The notes under the pieces were generated by a model. That model worked only from the letters and a program-made list of their open reading frames with translations. It had not been told where the DNA came from and did not search any database. This document shows positions 18,117 through 27,669 of a DNA stretch of 64,000 bases, in pieces (position 1 is the first letter of the stretch; each line of letters starts with the position of its first letter). The stretch comes from Porphyromonas sp. oral taxon 275. GTDB lineage: Bacteria; Bacteroidota; Bacteroidia; Bacteroidales; Porphyromonadaceae. The stretch lies in NCBI RefSeq assembly GCF_018127745.1, contig NZ_CP072333.1:124001-188000 (forward strand), written 5' to 3'. A program made the position numbers and the translations under genes.

Positions 18117-21100
18117 CTAGATGCGTCGGCGCTTCAGACGGCGTGCCTCGAGGGCCGCGTAGAGCGTGGGGATGAGTACGAGGGTGACGAGGGTCGAGAT
18201 GGAGAGCCCCCAGGCGACGGTGATCCCCATAGCCTGCCACATCTCCGAGCCCTCACCGATGCCGAGCGCCATGGGGAGCATCCCCAGGACGGTGGTCATC
18301 GTGGTCATGAGGACGGGGCGGAGGCGGGACTTACCCGAGGCGACGACCGCCCGCGAGATGATCATACCGCGCTCGCGGCACAGGCGTATGTAGTCGATGA
18401 GCACGATCCCGTTCTTCACCACGATGCCGATGAGCATGATCATACCGATGAAGGTCATCGTATCCATAGGCACCTGCGTCACTAGGAGGCCGATGAAGAC
18501 CCCCGTGAAGGCGAAGGGCACGGAGAACATGATGACGAAGGGGTCGACGAGGCTCTCGAACTGCGCCGCCATGACGATGAAGACCAGCAGCACGATCAGG
18601 GCCATCAGCACTCCCAGGTCGCCGAAGGTCTCCTGCTGACTCTCGTAGGCCCCCGTCAGCTTGTAGCTCATGCCCTCGGGCAGCGGGTGGGCGTCGAGGA
18701 TCTGCTGGGCGTCGGCGACGACCTCACTGAGCTGCGAGCCTGGGGCGGCATTGACCGTCAGCGCCACGTAGCGCGAGCGGTCCTTGCGCTCGATGGTCGG
18801 CGGGGTGAAGGACTCGTCTAGGCGGCCGAGCTCGGAGAGGCGTACGGCCTTGCCCTGGGGCGTATAGACGAGGATGTTCATCAGGTCCTGGACGCTCTGG
18901 CGTGCCTCCGGGGCGAGGCTCACGCGGATGTCGTACTCGCTACCCTCCTCACGGAAGTAGGAGCTGACCGTCCCATTGACCGCGCTGCGCAGATAGCCGG
19001 AGGCAGTGGCGAGGTTGAGCCCCTGCTCGGCGAGCTTGGTGCGGTCGAAGACGAAGCGCAGCTCAGGCGTATAGTCCTTGCGGCTGATGGTGATGCCCGA
19101 GACGCTGGCCTTGTCCTTGAGCTGCTCGCTGAGGAGGCGGGCGTAGCTGTCCGAGCGCTGGAAGTCCTGCCCGTAGAGCTCGATGACGAGGCCCGAGCTA
19201 GAGTTGGGGTTGCCGTCGCCACTGGAGACCTTGAAGGAGGTCACCTCGGGCGTCTTGGCGAAGAGGGAGCGGAGCCCCGCGGCGACCTCATCCTGCGTCA
19301 TGCTGCGCTCCTTCTGTGGGCGCAGGCCGATGAACATGGAGGCGACGTTGGAGCCGTTCTCCTGCGTCGAGGCGTAGGCATTGCTGGCGTCGGCCTGCCC
19401 CACGGACATGGAGATCGTCTGTATGGCAGGGAAGGTCTGGCGCATACGTGCCTCGAGGTCGAGGGCGAACTGCCGTGTCTCCTCCACACGTGTGCCGACG
19501 GGCAGCTCCACCGAGGCGTCGATGAAGCCCACGTCCTGCTTCGGCATGAAGGAGCTCTTGATGAACTGCAGCCCCAGAAGGCTCAGGACGAAGATCCCTA
19601 GGGCGGAGAGGATCGTCGAGCGGCGGTGGCGTACCGTCCACCCTAGGAGGCGAGCGTAGAGGAGGTCGAGCTTCCCGAGGACCGCCTCAATGGGGGCGAA
19701 GAAGCGCGTCAGTACCTTACCGCGGCTCACGCCCTTGCGCAGCAGCTGCGAGGAGAGCATGGGCGTCAGGCTCAGTGCCGCTGCCGTCGAGACGATCATC
19801 ACGATGCTGATACTCCAGCCCAGCTGGCGGAACATCACCCCAGCATCCCCCGGCGTCATCGTCAGCGGGAGGAAGACGGCGAGCATCGTCAGTGTCGAGG
19901 CGATGACCGAGATCCCTACCTCGTTCGTGCCATGGATGGCAGCTTGCCTGGGGGCGCTGCCGCGCTCGATGTGGGTGGTCACATTCTCCAGCACCACGAT
20001 AGCATCATCCACGACCATACCTATGGCGATGGAGAGCGAGGAGAGGGAGATGACGTTGAGCGAATTGCCTGAGACGAGCAGGTAGATGAAGGAGGCGACG
20101 AGCGATATAGGGATCGTCAGCACGATGATGAAGGTGGCGCGCCAGCGTCCGAGGAAGATGAAGACCACCAGCATCACGATGACGAAGGTGATGTAGATCG
20201 TCTCCTGGAGCGAGTTGATCGTATTGACGATGAAGGACGAGGTGTCGATCAGGTAGTCGAGCTTGACGTCGGAGGGCAGCGACTGCTGGATCTGAGGCAG
20301 CATGCGACGTACCTGCTCGGAGATCTTCACCGAGTTGGAGCCCGCCTGCTTGCTGATCATGACCATCGCCCCGGTCATACCATTGATATAGTTCTCCTGC
20401 TGGCGCTCGGCGACGGTATCCTTGACGGTGGCCACGTCTGAGAGGCGTACGTCCTTGCCGCCGACACTAGCGACGATGATGCTCGAGAGCTGTGCGGGAT
20501 CGGTGAACTCGCCCTGCACTCGGAGGCTATTCGTACGGGATCCGAGGTCGATCTGCCCTGCGGGGATATTGGTGTTCTCCGCCCCGATGATCTGTGCGAT
20601 CTGCTGGGTCGTCAGGTGGTAGGCCTCGAGCTTGGAGGGGGCGCAGTAGACCTGGATGACGCGCTTGGTGGCGCCGAGGACGCTCACCGAGCCTACGCCG
20701 TCGATGCGCTGCAGTGGGTTGGTGACCTTGTCCTCGAGGATCTTGGCCAGCGCTGGGGCACTCTCCTTGGACTGCACGGAGAGCATCGCTACGGGGATGC
20801 TGGCGTTGTCGAACTTGAAGATCGTCGGCTTCTTAGCCCCCGTGGGGAGGAGCTCGGAGGTCGCGTCGAGCTTATCGCGGATGTCGTTGGTGGCTTCTGC
20901 GATGGGCGTCCCGGCGCGGAACTGCATGGTGATGATGGACGAGTTCTCCTGGCTCTTGGAGCTGATGTGCTTGAGCTTGTCGATCCCGTTGAGGCTGTTC
21001 TCGAGCACCTTCGTGACGTTGGACTCGATGTCCTCCGCGCTGGCGCCCGGGTAGGCGGTGATGATCATCACGGTCGTGGTGTCCGTGTTGGGCATCAGCT

Positions 21101-21203
21101 CGATGGCCAGTCGCGTCAGGGCGAAGAGCCCGAGGATAGCGATGGCTACGTAGATGAGCGCCGTGGTGATCGGCTTCTTGACCGAGGTTTCGTAGATACT
21201 CAT
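18117..21203 (-). CDS. RND-family efflux pump, inner-membrane subunit (AcrB-like)
   Basis: 1028 residues, the full size of a hydrophobe/amphiphile-efflux RND transporter, which exports compounds across both membranes using the proton gradient. The first transmembrane helix (about 12-30) is followed by a large periplasmic loop with the family motif AYPGASAEDIESNVTKVLE. Further helices lie at about 335-480, with GMVVDDAIVVLEN (proton-relay region with paired Asp). A second periplasmic half and C-terminal helices from about 860 follow. Unlike heavy-metal pumps, it has the HAE-type double Asp in TM4. The upstream adaptor is 5 bp away. Substrates cannot be predicted. Confidence 0.95.
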   Translation of the reverse strand: MSIYETSVKKPITTALIYVAIAILGLFALTRLAIELMPNTDTTTVMIITAYPGASAEDIESNVTKVLENSLNGIDKLKHISSKSQENSSIITMQFRAGTPIAEATNDIRDKLDATSELLPTGAKKPTIFKFDNASIPVAMLSVQSKESAPALAKILEDKVTNPLQRIDGVGSVSVLGATKRVIQVYCAPSKLEAYHLTTQQIAQIIGAENTNIPAGQIDLGSRTNSLRVQGEFTDPAQLSSIIVASVGGKDVRLSDVATVKDTVAERQQENYINGMTGAMVMISKQAGSNSVKISEQVRRMLPQIQQSLPSDVKLDYLIDTSSFIVNTINSLQETIYITFVIVMLVVFIFLGRWRATFIIVLTIPISLVASFIYLLVSGNSLNVISLSSLSIAIGMVVDDAIVVLENVTTHIERGSAPRQAAIHGTNEVGISVIASTLTMLAVFLPLTMTPGDAGVMFRQLGWSISIVMIVSTAAALSLTPMLSSQLLRKGVSRGKVLTRFFAPIEAVLGKLDLLYARLLGWTVRHRRSTILSALGIFVLSLLGLQFIKSSFMPKQDVGFIDASVELPVGTRVEETRQFALDLEARMRQTFPAIQTISMSVGQADASNAYASTQENGSNVASMFIGLRPQKERSMTQDEVAAGLRSLFAKTPEVTSFKVSSGDGNPNSSSGLVIELYGQDFQRSDSYARLLSEQLKDKASVSGITISRKDYTPELRFVFDRTKLAEQGLNLATASGYLRSAVNGTVSSYFREEGSEYDIRVSLAPEARQSVQDLMNILVYTPQGKAVRLSELGRLDESFTPPTIERKDRSRYVALTVNAAPGSQLSEVVADAQQILDAHPLPEGMSYKLTGAYESQQETFGDLGVLMALIVLLVFIVMAAQFESLVDPFVIMFSVPFAFTGVFIGLLVTQVPMDTMTFIGMIMLIGIVVKNGIVLIDYIRLCRERGMIISRAVVASGKSRLRPVLMTTMTTVLGMLPMALGIGEGSEMWQAMGITVAWGLSISTLVTLVLIPTLYAALEARRLKRRRI

Positions 21204-21208
21204 AGGGG

Positions 21209-22240
21209 CTACTTAGCTAGCTTGACAGCGGTGCCGTTCTTCAGGCGCGAGGGGGCGGAGATGATCAGCTGCTCACCGGGCTCGATGCCGCGGAGGGCCT
21301 CGTAGCGGCCGTCCTGCAGCTCTCCTAGCTCGACCTCGCGGTAGACGGCCTTGCCCTCCTTCAGGACGTAGACATAGCGGATGCCACTACCTGCCTGGCG
21401 GACGATGGCCTTGTCCGAGATCGTCAGGGCCTGGCGCGTGCCGAAGTCCAGACCGAGGCGGGCGTACATCCCAGGGCGTAGGCGCTGATCCTTGTTGGCT
21501 ACCTCGATCTCGACGCCGACGGTGTGCGTCGTGGCGTCGACGGTGGGGTAGACCTTGGTGATACGGCCGCTGAAGGTCTGCTCGCCGAGGGCCTCGACGC
21601 TAAGGCTGGACTCGAGGCCGGGCTTGAGGCGGGTGTAGTACTGCTCGGAGACGTTGACGACGACCTTGAGCGGGCTTACCTGCTGGATGACGAGGATGGG
21701 CTGTGCGGGCGAGGTGACGTCGCCATTGTCGTAGTTCTTGGCGGTGACGAAGCCCGAGATGGGGCTACGCAGTAGGGTGTTCTCCGAGGCGTTGCCGTAG
21801 CTCAGCTTGGCCTGCTCGAGGGCGCTCTTGGCCTGCTCCCACTGGGCCTTGGAGATACCGCCGACCTTGTAGAGCTCGTCCATGCGGGCGAAGTTGGTCT
21901 TGGCATCCGCCAGCTGGATCTGTGCGGCAGAGGCCTGCGTGGCCTCCATGCGGGCGACGACCTGCCCAGCGGCGACGCGGTCCCCTACGGCGACGAGGAT
22001 CTGCTTGACACGTCCGCCAGCCTGCGCGGTGATGTTATTGAGCGTCTTGGCCTCGAGCTGCGCCGTGTACTGCTGGCGGCTGCCGAAGTCGGTGAGGCGT
22101 GCTGCGTCGACCGTGACGACCTGGGTGCTATCGGTGCTCTGAGCCGTCTCTTGCTTCGAGGAGCTCGAGCTGCTGCAGGCGGTGCTAAGGCTGAGGGAGG
22201 CTGCTGAGAGGAGCAGCAGGAGCGAAGTCTGTGGCTTCAT
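21209..22240 (-). CDS. RND efflux periplasmic adaptor (membrane fusion protein)
   Basis: 343 residues. A lipoprotein signal peptide ends at LSLSTAC with C22 as the lipidation site, followed by a Ser-rich linker. The body has the adaptor layout: a beta-barrel and lipoyl half (AQAGGRVKQILVAVGDRVAAGQVVARM), a short helical hairpin (about 85-130), the second lipoyl half (LLRSPISGFVTAKNYDNGDVTSP), and the C-terminal beta-barrel and membrane-proximal domain (RLRPGMYARLGLDFG). It links the pump at 18117 with the TolC-like channel at 22267; all three are in one operon. Confidence 0.94.
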   Translation of the reverse strand: MKPQTSLLLLLSAASLSLSTACSSSSSSKQETAQSTDSTQVVTVDAARLTDFGSRQQYTAQLEAKTLNNITAQAGGRVKQILVAVGDRVAAGQVVARMEATQASAAQIQLADAKTNFARMDELYKVGGISKAQWEQAKSALEQAKLSYGNASENTLLRSPISGFVTAKNYDNGDVTSPAQPILVIQQVSPLKVVVNVSEQYYTRLKPGLESSLSVEALGEQTFSGRITKVYPTVDATTHTVGVEIEVANKDQRLRPGMYARLGLDFGTRQALTISDKAIVRQAGSGIRYVYVLKEGKAVYREVELGELQDGRYEALRGIEPGEQLIISAPSRLKNGTAVKLAK

Positions 22241-22266
22241 ATTGTGAGTCTATATTAGGGTGCGGG

Positions 22267-23691
22267 CTAGGGGAGCTGGTCGAGGCCCTGCAGCTCATCG
22301 AGGCTGAAGACCGAGATCATATACTGGTGGATGGCTTGGCTGAGGGCAAGGCGCGCCTGCAGCAGTGCTAGCTCGGCGTCGTTGAGCTCCAGCAGGGTGC
22401 TGGCGCCACTGCTGTAGCGTACGCGAGCGATCTCGTGGCCGCGGCTGGCGCTGGCGACGGCATCACGTGCGGCGACAAAGGTCGCCAGGGCATTGCGCTG
22501 CTCGGTGCGGGCGTTCTCCAGCCCGAGCTCGAGCTGCCGCTGGGTGGCTAGGCGCTGCAGCTGTAGCTGCTGGATCTGCACGCGGCTGGCACGTAGGTCA
22601 TTATAGCGCGCCCCCCCATTATAAAGCGGTACGTTGAGGCTCAGACCGAGGGTGGAGAAGGGACTCCAGCGCTTGCTATTGTCTAGGCGCAGCTGGTCGG
22701 CAGCGTAGTTGTACTGGTAGGTGAAGCTAAGGGCGAGGGTGGGGAGGAAGGCGGCCTTCTTCACCTTGAGCGCGGCCTCGAGCTGGCGCTGCTGTAGGCC
22801 GAGGCTCCTGAGGTCGCTGTTGCGCTCGAGGCTGAGGGAGGTGGCGGCGCGCTCGCCCGACTCGGGCAGGAGGCCGAAGATCTGCTCCTCGTAGGCGGGC
22901 AGCGCCTCGCTGAGGCTGATGCTATCACTGAGGGGGAGCCCCATGACGACCTTGAGCTTGGCCTCCGCCAGGCGCTCGGTGTTGCGTGCCGAGAGGAGCT
23001 GAGGCAGGAGATTCTTGAGCTGCGTCTCCATGCGGATCTTGTCGTACTCGGCCACGAGCCCGTGCTCGTACTTCTGGGTGATCTGCTGGTAGTTCTGCTG
23101 CGTGTTGTCGTAGCTGCTCTGTAGGGTGCGTGCCGACTCGCGTGCCAGCAGTACCCCGAGGTAGGCCTTGCGCACCTCGCTGATGAGGGCCACGCGGGAG
23201 CCGCGGGCCTTCTCCTCTGCTAGCTCTACAGCTCGCTGGTCGAGCTGGAGGGAGGCCCAGAGCTGGGGGGCGATGAGGGGCATCCCTGCGTTGATGCCGC
23301 CCTGCAGGCTGTGGCGCTCACCCATCTCAATCCCGTCGCCGCCGAAGAGGTTACCGAAGGGAGAGGAAGCGCCGCCAGGCATGGAGCCGCCGCTATCGCC
23401 GCCGCCGAAGTAGACCTTCTGCTTCTTGAGCATGAGGCTATAGGAGCCCGAGAGGTTGATCTCGGGGAAGAGCTTGCCTCGATTCTTGCGCTGGTCGAGC
23501 TCGGCGCCCTTGATGCCGAGCTCGCTGGCGGCGAGGGCGGGGTTGAGCCTAAGGGCGCTGTCTACCGCCCCGCGTAGGGTGAGCGGTGGGCGAGTCGTCG
23601 CGGACTGCTGTCCCGAGGCTTCTGTGCCGCTGAGGGTGAGGAGCCCGAGGAGGGCGTAGCCGAGGGTACGGGCTATGTTCTTTTGTTGCAT
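22267..23691 (-). CDS. TolC-family outer-membrane efflux channel
   Basis: 474 residues from the ATG at 23691, which gives a clean signal peptide (MQQKNIARTLGYALLGLLTLSGTEASG); a start 30 bp further upstream would only add polar residues before it. The mature protein has two OEP repeats with long amphipathic helices, typical of the trimeric TolC tunnel. A Gly/Ser/Pro-rich insertion (GGGDSGGSMPGGASSPFGNLFGGDG, about residues 100-125) sits where the first extracellular loop is expected. It is first in the operon with the adaptor and pump. No TAnnTTTG promoter is evident upstream. Confidence 0.92.
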   Translation of the reverse strand: MQQKNIARTLGYALLGLLTLSGTEASGQQSATTRPPLTLRGAVDSALRLNPALAASELGIKGAELDQRKNRGKLFPEINLSGSYSLMLKKQKVYFGGGDSGGSMPGGASSPFGNLFGGDGIEMGERHSLQGGINAGMPLIAPQLWASLQLDQRAVELAEEKARGSRVALISEVRKAYLGVLLARESARTLQSSYDNTQQNYQQITQKYEHGLVAEYDKIRMETQLKNLLPQLLSARNTERLAEAKLKVVMGLPLSDSISLSEALPAYEEQIFGLLPESGERAATSLSLERNSDLRSLGLQQRQLEAALKVKKAAFLPTLALSFTYQYNYAADQLRLDNSKRWSPFSTLGLSLNVPLYNGGARYNDLRASRVQIQQLQLQRLATQRQLELGLENARTEQRNALATFVAARDAVASASRGHEIARVRYSSGASTLLELNDAELALLQARLALSQAIHQYMISVFSLDELQGLDQLP

Positions 23692-23948
23692 TGCTGTCTT
23701 GACACTTGTATACACGTGCACCTACTCTTAACAAGGAGAAGCAGAAAAGGTTCATATCCGTACTATCTCCCCTTATCATTCCTTTTCTGCGCTCGTCCTT
23801 TGAGGCTGCTTGGTGCTTTGCTTCAGAGGGTGCTAGAGCTTGGCTATGAGTGTGCTAGCTCCTTAGTCTAAGGTTGGCTTTCCCTTCGCTTAGTCGCGCT
23901 GCGGAGCAAGTCCGACGAGTGCCAACCAAGCCTCCCGCTGCGCTCGTC

Positions 23949-24124
23949 CTTAGCCCTCGCTGCGCTGAGGGATATCCGTCAGCTCGCTGAGGGTCGTCCG
24001 TCACACGCCTGAGGGATATCCGTCGGCGTGCCGATGGATATCAGTGAGGAAGGCTGGGGATAAGGCTCGGGAGGCTTGGGGAAGGGTGGGGGCAGGCTAA
24101 GGCACTGCACCCAGCGGCGCTAGC
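23949..24124. repeat. 22-bp-period array with GATATC core (array A3)
   Basis: Core centres GATATC (23971), GTCGTC (23993), GATATC (24015) and GATATC (24037) are exactly 22 bp apart. The same phase continues outward: a CTTAGCCC unit at 23949 before the core, then a GATAAGG unit (24059) and a GAAGGG unit (24081) after it. The array lies between the divergent tolC-type and ppiD-type genes. The rest of 23692-24208 holds the ppiD promoter and no gene. Confidence 0.87.
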
Positions 24125-24145
24125 GCCTAGATCGGAATACTTTTG

Positions 24146-24153
24146 TATCTTTG
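24146..24153 (+). promoter_or_regulatory. -7 element of the PpiD-like gene
   Basis: TATCTTTG, a perfect TAnnTTTG, 55 bp upstream of the ATG. No -33 TTTG is found at the usual spacing. Confidence 0.65.
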
Positions 24154-24208
24154 TGACCCAAAGTATTGTAGCAATAAACAACACTCAATAATACGGTAAG
24201 AACAGATA

Positions 24209-26371
24209 ATGGCAGTATTAGACAAGATCCGGAGTCACTCCGTGCTGCTCGTGGTCGTGATCGGGGTAGCACTCGCTGGCTTCGTGATCGGAGACCTCTT
24301 CACCAGTGGACGCACCTTTTGGGATAAGAGCGAGCGCGTAGCCCTCTCCATCGACGGCAAGGACATCTCCATCGAGGAGTACAGCGCCCGCCTCGAGCAG
24401 CTACAGCAGCAGGCTGAGCGTCAGGGACAGAAGATAGGCGACGAGCAGCGTATGATGCTCAATAATCAGCTCGCGCAGCAGTATATATCGGAGTACGCGC
24501 TGACCAAGATCGCCGACAAGGCTGGCGTACAGGTCACCGACGATGAGCTCTATGCGCTGCTCACCGGCAAGGGGATCTCGCCCTCGCCACTGGCTGTCCA
24601 GTTCTTCGGCTCGGCCGATGAGAAGCAGGTCAACGAGTTTATCCGCCAGCTCTCCGACAAGCAGATCGCTGCTGCTCCCGCAGACCAGCGTGACCAGCTC
24701 AAGGGGCTGCAGCAGCAGTTCGTCGCCCTGCAGCAGCAGGTGCGCGTACAGCGTCTGCAGGAGAAGATCGGTACGCTGCTCTCGCGTAGCTTCAAGATCA
24801 ACGACCTCGACCGCGAGCTCGCCCTCGGGGGCGCCTCTCGTAGCGTAGCGCTGGTACGTAGCGCGGCGAGCATGATCACCGACGCCGCTGCCAAGCCCAG
24901 CGATGAGGAGGTACAGAAGTACTACGACGGGCACAAGGACTTCTTCCGTATGCAGAGCCCGATGGCTGAGGTCAGCTACATCAGCGTGCAGGTCGTGCCC
25001 TCGCAGGCCGACTACCAGGCAGCTGCCGAGGAGAAGGCTAAGGCTGTAGCCGAGCTACGTGCCGCTAGCACCATCCCCGCCGTCGAGTCTGCCCTGCGTG
25101 CCTACGCTTCGTCCAATAAGTTCTTCGATAAGAGCTACCTCACCGGTGAGGAGCTCGACCAGCTCGGCCTCGGTGCCGATCAGGTAGCCTTCGTCAAGGC
25201 TGCTGCCGTAGGTGAGGTCAGCGATCCTCAGCTCGTCAACGACCGCTACGACATCGTCAAGCTCGTAGGCAAGAAGGCCGCTCCCTCGGCCCTCGGCCTG
25301 CGCATGATCGTCCTCAACGACAGCGTCAAGGGCCGTGCCGATAGCCTCGTGGCTCAGCTCGGCTCGGGCGCTAGCTTCGCCGACCTGGCGCGCAAGTACA
25401 GCCTCGACCAGCAGTCGGCAGCTCAGGGCGGGCTCATCACGATGCCCAACCGCATGGGCCTGGTCGATAGCACCTTCTCCGAATTTACCCTCAGCCAGCT
25501 CGGCGCTCAGTCGGGCCTTGCTCTGGATACCCTCTACAAGGTGCCCGTCGGTACCGTGGTATGCCTCGGTCAGGCTCCTATGACCATCCTGCTGCGCGCT
25601 GAGAACGCTCAGCCCGCGGTCGAGAAGTACCAGCTGGCCTACGTCTCCCTGGAGGCTACCTTCTCCACCGATACCTACAATGCCAAGTACGCGGCGATGA
25701 ACAAGATCCTCGGCGCAGGCGGTGGCTTCGACGCCATGGCACAGCGCGCACAGAAGGAAGGCTTCAGCGTCGCTCGTGGGGTAGCCGTCGAGACGGGTTC
25801 GCCCATGCTCGGCCAGATCCCCAGCTCGCGCCCCATCGTCACCTGGGCCCTCGGTGCCAAGGATGGTGAGGTGAGCCCCAAGCTCTATACCTGCGGCACG
25901 GACTACCTCGTGATCCCCGCCGTCGGCAAGCACACGCCTGCAGGCTTCGCTCCCCTCTCCGTCGTCAAGGAGCAGATCGTGGCTAAGCTGATGAGCGAGA
26001 AGAAGGCTGAGCAGCTCGTCAAGCAGCTCGAGGCCAAGAAGCTCAGCACGCTGGAGGCCTACGCCGAGGCGATGCAGAGCAAGGTCGACACCCTCGTGGA
26101 CGTCAACTATATCGTACGTGGCAGCGAGCCTGCAGCCTTCAACGGCTATGCGATGACCACCGCCCTGGGTAAGCTCTCCAAGCCCTTCGCAGGCTCCAAT
26201 AGCGAGGTCTTCGTCCTGCAGCCCATCAGCGCTACGCCCGTCGACAAGGCAGCTTCGGCCGCCGCCCTCAAGCAGCAGGAGCTCGGCCAGGCTCGCCAGT
26301 ACAGCTATCAGGCCTTCGCTGACTTCATCCAGCGCCTCAAGGTCAAGGATAATCGCGCCCGCTTCTACTAG
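24209..26371 (+). CDS. PpiD-like membrane-anchored peptidyl-prolyl isomerase/chaperone
   Basis: 720 residues. One N-terminal transmembrane helix (SVLLVVVIGVALAGFVIGDLF, about 11-31) anchors a long periplasmic part that helps outer-membrane and secreted proteins fold. A SurA_N-like chaperone segment (about 45-210, rich in Gln and charged residues) is followed by a parvulin-type rotamase domain (about 355-455: LGLRMIVLND, GASFADLARKYSLDQQSAAQGGLI). A second, more diverged domain fills the C-terminal half. It is monocistronic with its own promoter and a hairpin terminator. Confidence 0.92.
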   Translation: MAVLDKIRSHSVLLVVVIGVALAGFVIGDLFTSGRTFWDKSERVALSIDGKDISIEEYSARLEQLQQQAERQGQKIGDEQRMMLNNQLAQQYISEYALTKIADKAGVQVTDDELYALLTGKGISPSPLAVQFFGSADEKQVNEFIRQLSDKQIAAAPADQRDQLKGLQQQFVALQQQVRVQRLQEKIGTLLSRSFKINDLDRELALGGASRSVALVRSAASMITDAAAKPSDEEVQKYYDGHKDFFRMQSPMAEVSYISVQVVPSQADYQAAAEEKAKAVAELRAASTIPAVESALRAYASSNKFFDKSYLTGEELDQLGLGADQVAFVKAAAVGEVSDPQLVNDRYDIVKLVGKKAAPSALGLRMIVLNDSVKGRADSLVAQLGSGASFADLARKYSLDQQSAAQGGLITMPNRMGLVDSTFSEFTLSQLGAQSGLALDTLYKVPVGTVVCLGQAPMTILLRAENAQPAVEKYQLAYVSLEATFSTDTYNAKYAAMNKILGAGGGFDAMAQRAQKEGFSVARGVAVETGSPMLGQIPSSRPIVTWALGAKDGEVSPKLYTCGTDYLVIPAVGKHTPAGFAPLSVVKEQIVAKLMSEKKAEQLVKQLEAKKLSTLEAYAEAMQSKVDTLVDVNYIVRGSEPAAFNGYAMTTALGKLSKPFAGSNSEVFVLQPISATPVDKAASAAALKQQELGQARQYSYQAFADFIQRLKVKDNRARFY

Positions 26372-26410
26372 CCTTGGGAGCGAACCTATAGGCCCTAGCT
26401 AGTTACTATA

Positions 26411-26448
26411 AAGGCTGCCCGCGGCGTCCTATCGCCCCGGGCAGCCTT
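26411..26448 (+). terminator. Hairpin terminator after the PpiD-like gene
   Basis: Arms 26411-26426 and 26433-26448 pair over 16 positions with one mismatch. Only a weak T-rich tail follows. Confidence 0.65.
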
Positions 26449-26477
26449 CCTCATTGATCCTCCCTGAACCTCCCCCT

Positions 26478-27533
26478 ATGACGCCCACCACAGGCAAGAA
26501 AATACTCCTAGGACTGAGCCTCGAGCAGCTGACGCAGCTGGCCGAGGAGCTCGGTATGCCCCGCTTCACTGGCAAGCAGCTCGCAGGCTGGCTCTATGAC
26601 AAGCGCGTCACGAGCATCGAGGAGATGAGCAACATCTCCAAGGCCAACCGTGAGCGCCTCAGCGAGCACTACGAGGTGGGGCGCAGTGCCCCCGTCACCA
26701 GCGAACTCTCCAAGGACGGCACGCGCAAGTACCTCTTCCGTGTCCGCTCGGGCGGACTCGTCGAGGCCGTCTTCATCCCCGACGGCGACCGCGCGACCCT
26801 CTGCATCTCCTCGCAGGTGGGCTGTAAGATGGACTGCCTCTTCTGCATGACGGGTAAGCAGGGCTTCAAGGGCAACCTCTCCGCGGGCGAGATCATCAAC
26901 CAGGTGCTCTCGGTCGAGGAGTCAGCCGAGCTCACCAACATAGTATATATGGGTATGGGCGAGCCGCTGGATAATGCCACGAACGTGCTGGAGAGCATCG
27001 CCGTGATGACCTCTAGCTGGGGGCTGGCTTGGTCGCCCAAGCGCATCACCCTCTCTACCGTCGGGGTGCGCCGCGGACTGGAGCGCTTCCTCAGCGAGAC
27101 GAGCTGCCACCTGGCGGTATCGCTGCACAACCCCTTCCACGAGGGACGCCTGGAGCTGATGCCCGCCGAAGGGGGCCTGCCGCTGGAGCAGACGCTGGAG
27201 ATGATCCGCCAGGCGGACTTCACGGGGCAGCGTCGTGTGTCCTTCGAGTACATCGTCTTCGAGGGCGTCAACGATAGCCGCGCCCACGCCGAGGAGCTGG
27301 CGCGCCTCCTGCGCGGCATCCCTTGTCGCATCAACCTCATCCCCTTCCACCAGATCCCCAACGTGCCGCTGCGCCCGCTGGCAGCCGCCGGCATGGAGCA
27401 GTTCAAGCGCTGGCTGGAGGCTCGTGGCTACACTACGACCATCCGCACCTCCCGCGGCGAGGACATCTCCGCCGCCTGCGGCATGCTCTCCACCAAGGAA
27501 CAGATGGCCGAGGCCTCTGCCTCTGCCTCCTAG
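26478..27533 (+). CDS. rlmN: Dual-specificity 23S rRNA/tRNA adenine C2-methyltransferase RlmN
   Basis: A radical-SAM enzyme that methylates C2 of A2503 in 23S rRNA and A37 in some tRNAs. I chose the ATG at 26478 (351 residues); a TTG at 26454 would add eight residues (five of them Pro) that do not look native. The cluster motif C116-x3-C120-x2-C123 (CKMDCLFC) is present, as is the conserved catalytic C334 near the C-terminus (SAACGM). NIVYMGMGEPLDN and RITLSTVGV are further family landmarks. It probably lies in its own transcript ahead of recF. Confidence 0.95.
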   Translation: MTPTTGKKILLGLSLEQLTQLAEELGMPRFTGKQLAGWLYDKRVTSIEEMSNISKANRERLSEHYEVGRSAPVTSELSKDGTRKYLFRVRSGGLVEAVFIPDGDRATLCISSQVGCKMDCLFCMTGKQGFKGNLSAGEIINQVLSVEESAELTNIVYMGMGEPLDNATNVLESIAVMTSSWGLAWSPKRITLSTVGVRRGLERFLSETSCHLAVSLHNPFHEGRLELMPAEGGLPLEQTLEMIRQADFTGQRRVSFEYIVFEGVNDSRAHAEELARLLRGIPCRINLIPFHQIPNVPLRPLAAAGMEQFKRWLEARGYTTTIRTSRGEDISAACGMLSTKEQMAEASASAS

Positions 27534-27669
27534 CCTTGGCCCAAGTATTGGAGTAGCCTCGCCGTAACTTCGCCGAGTCCGCTGCTGGGCTGTAGGTTCT
27601 GTCCATTGAGTCCTGCTCTCTGCTTCTCATTAGCTCCTCTTGCTTCTCTAGACTTATCACCCGCTTGCG

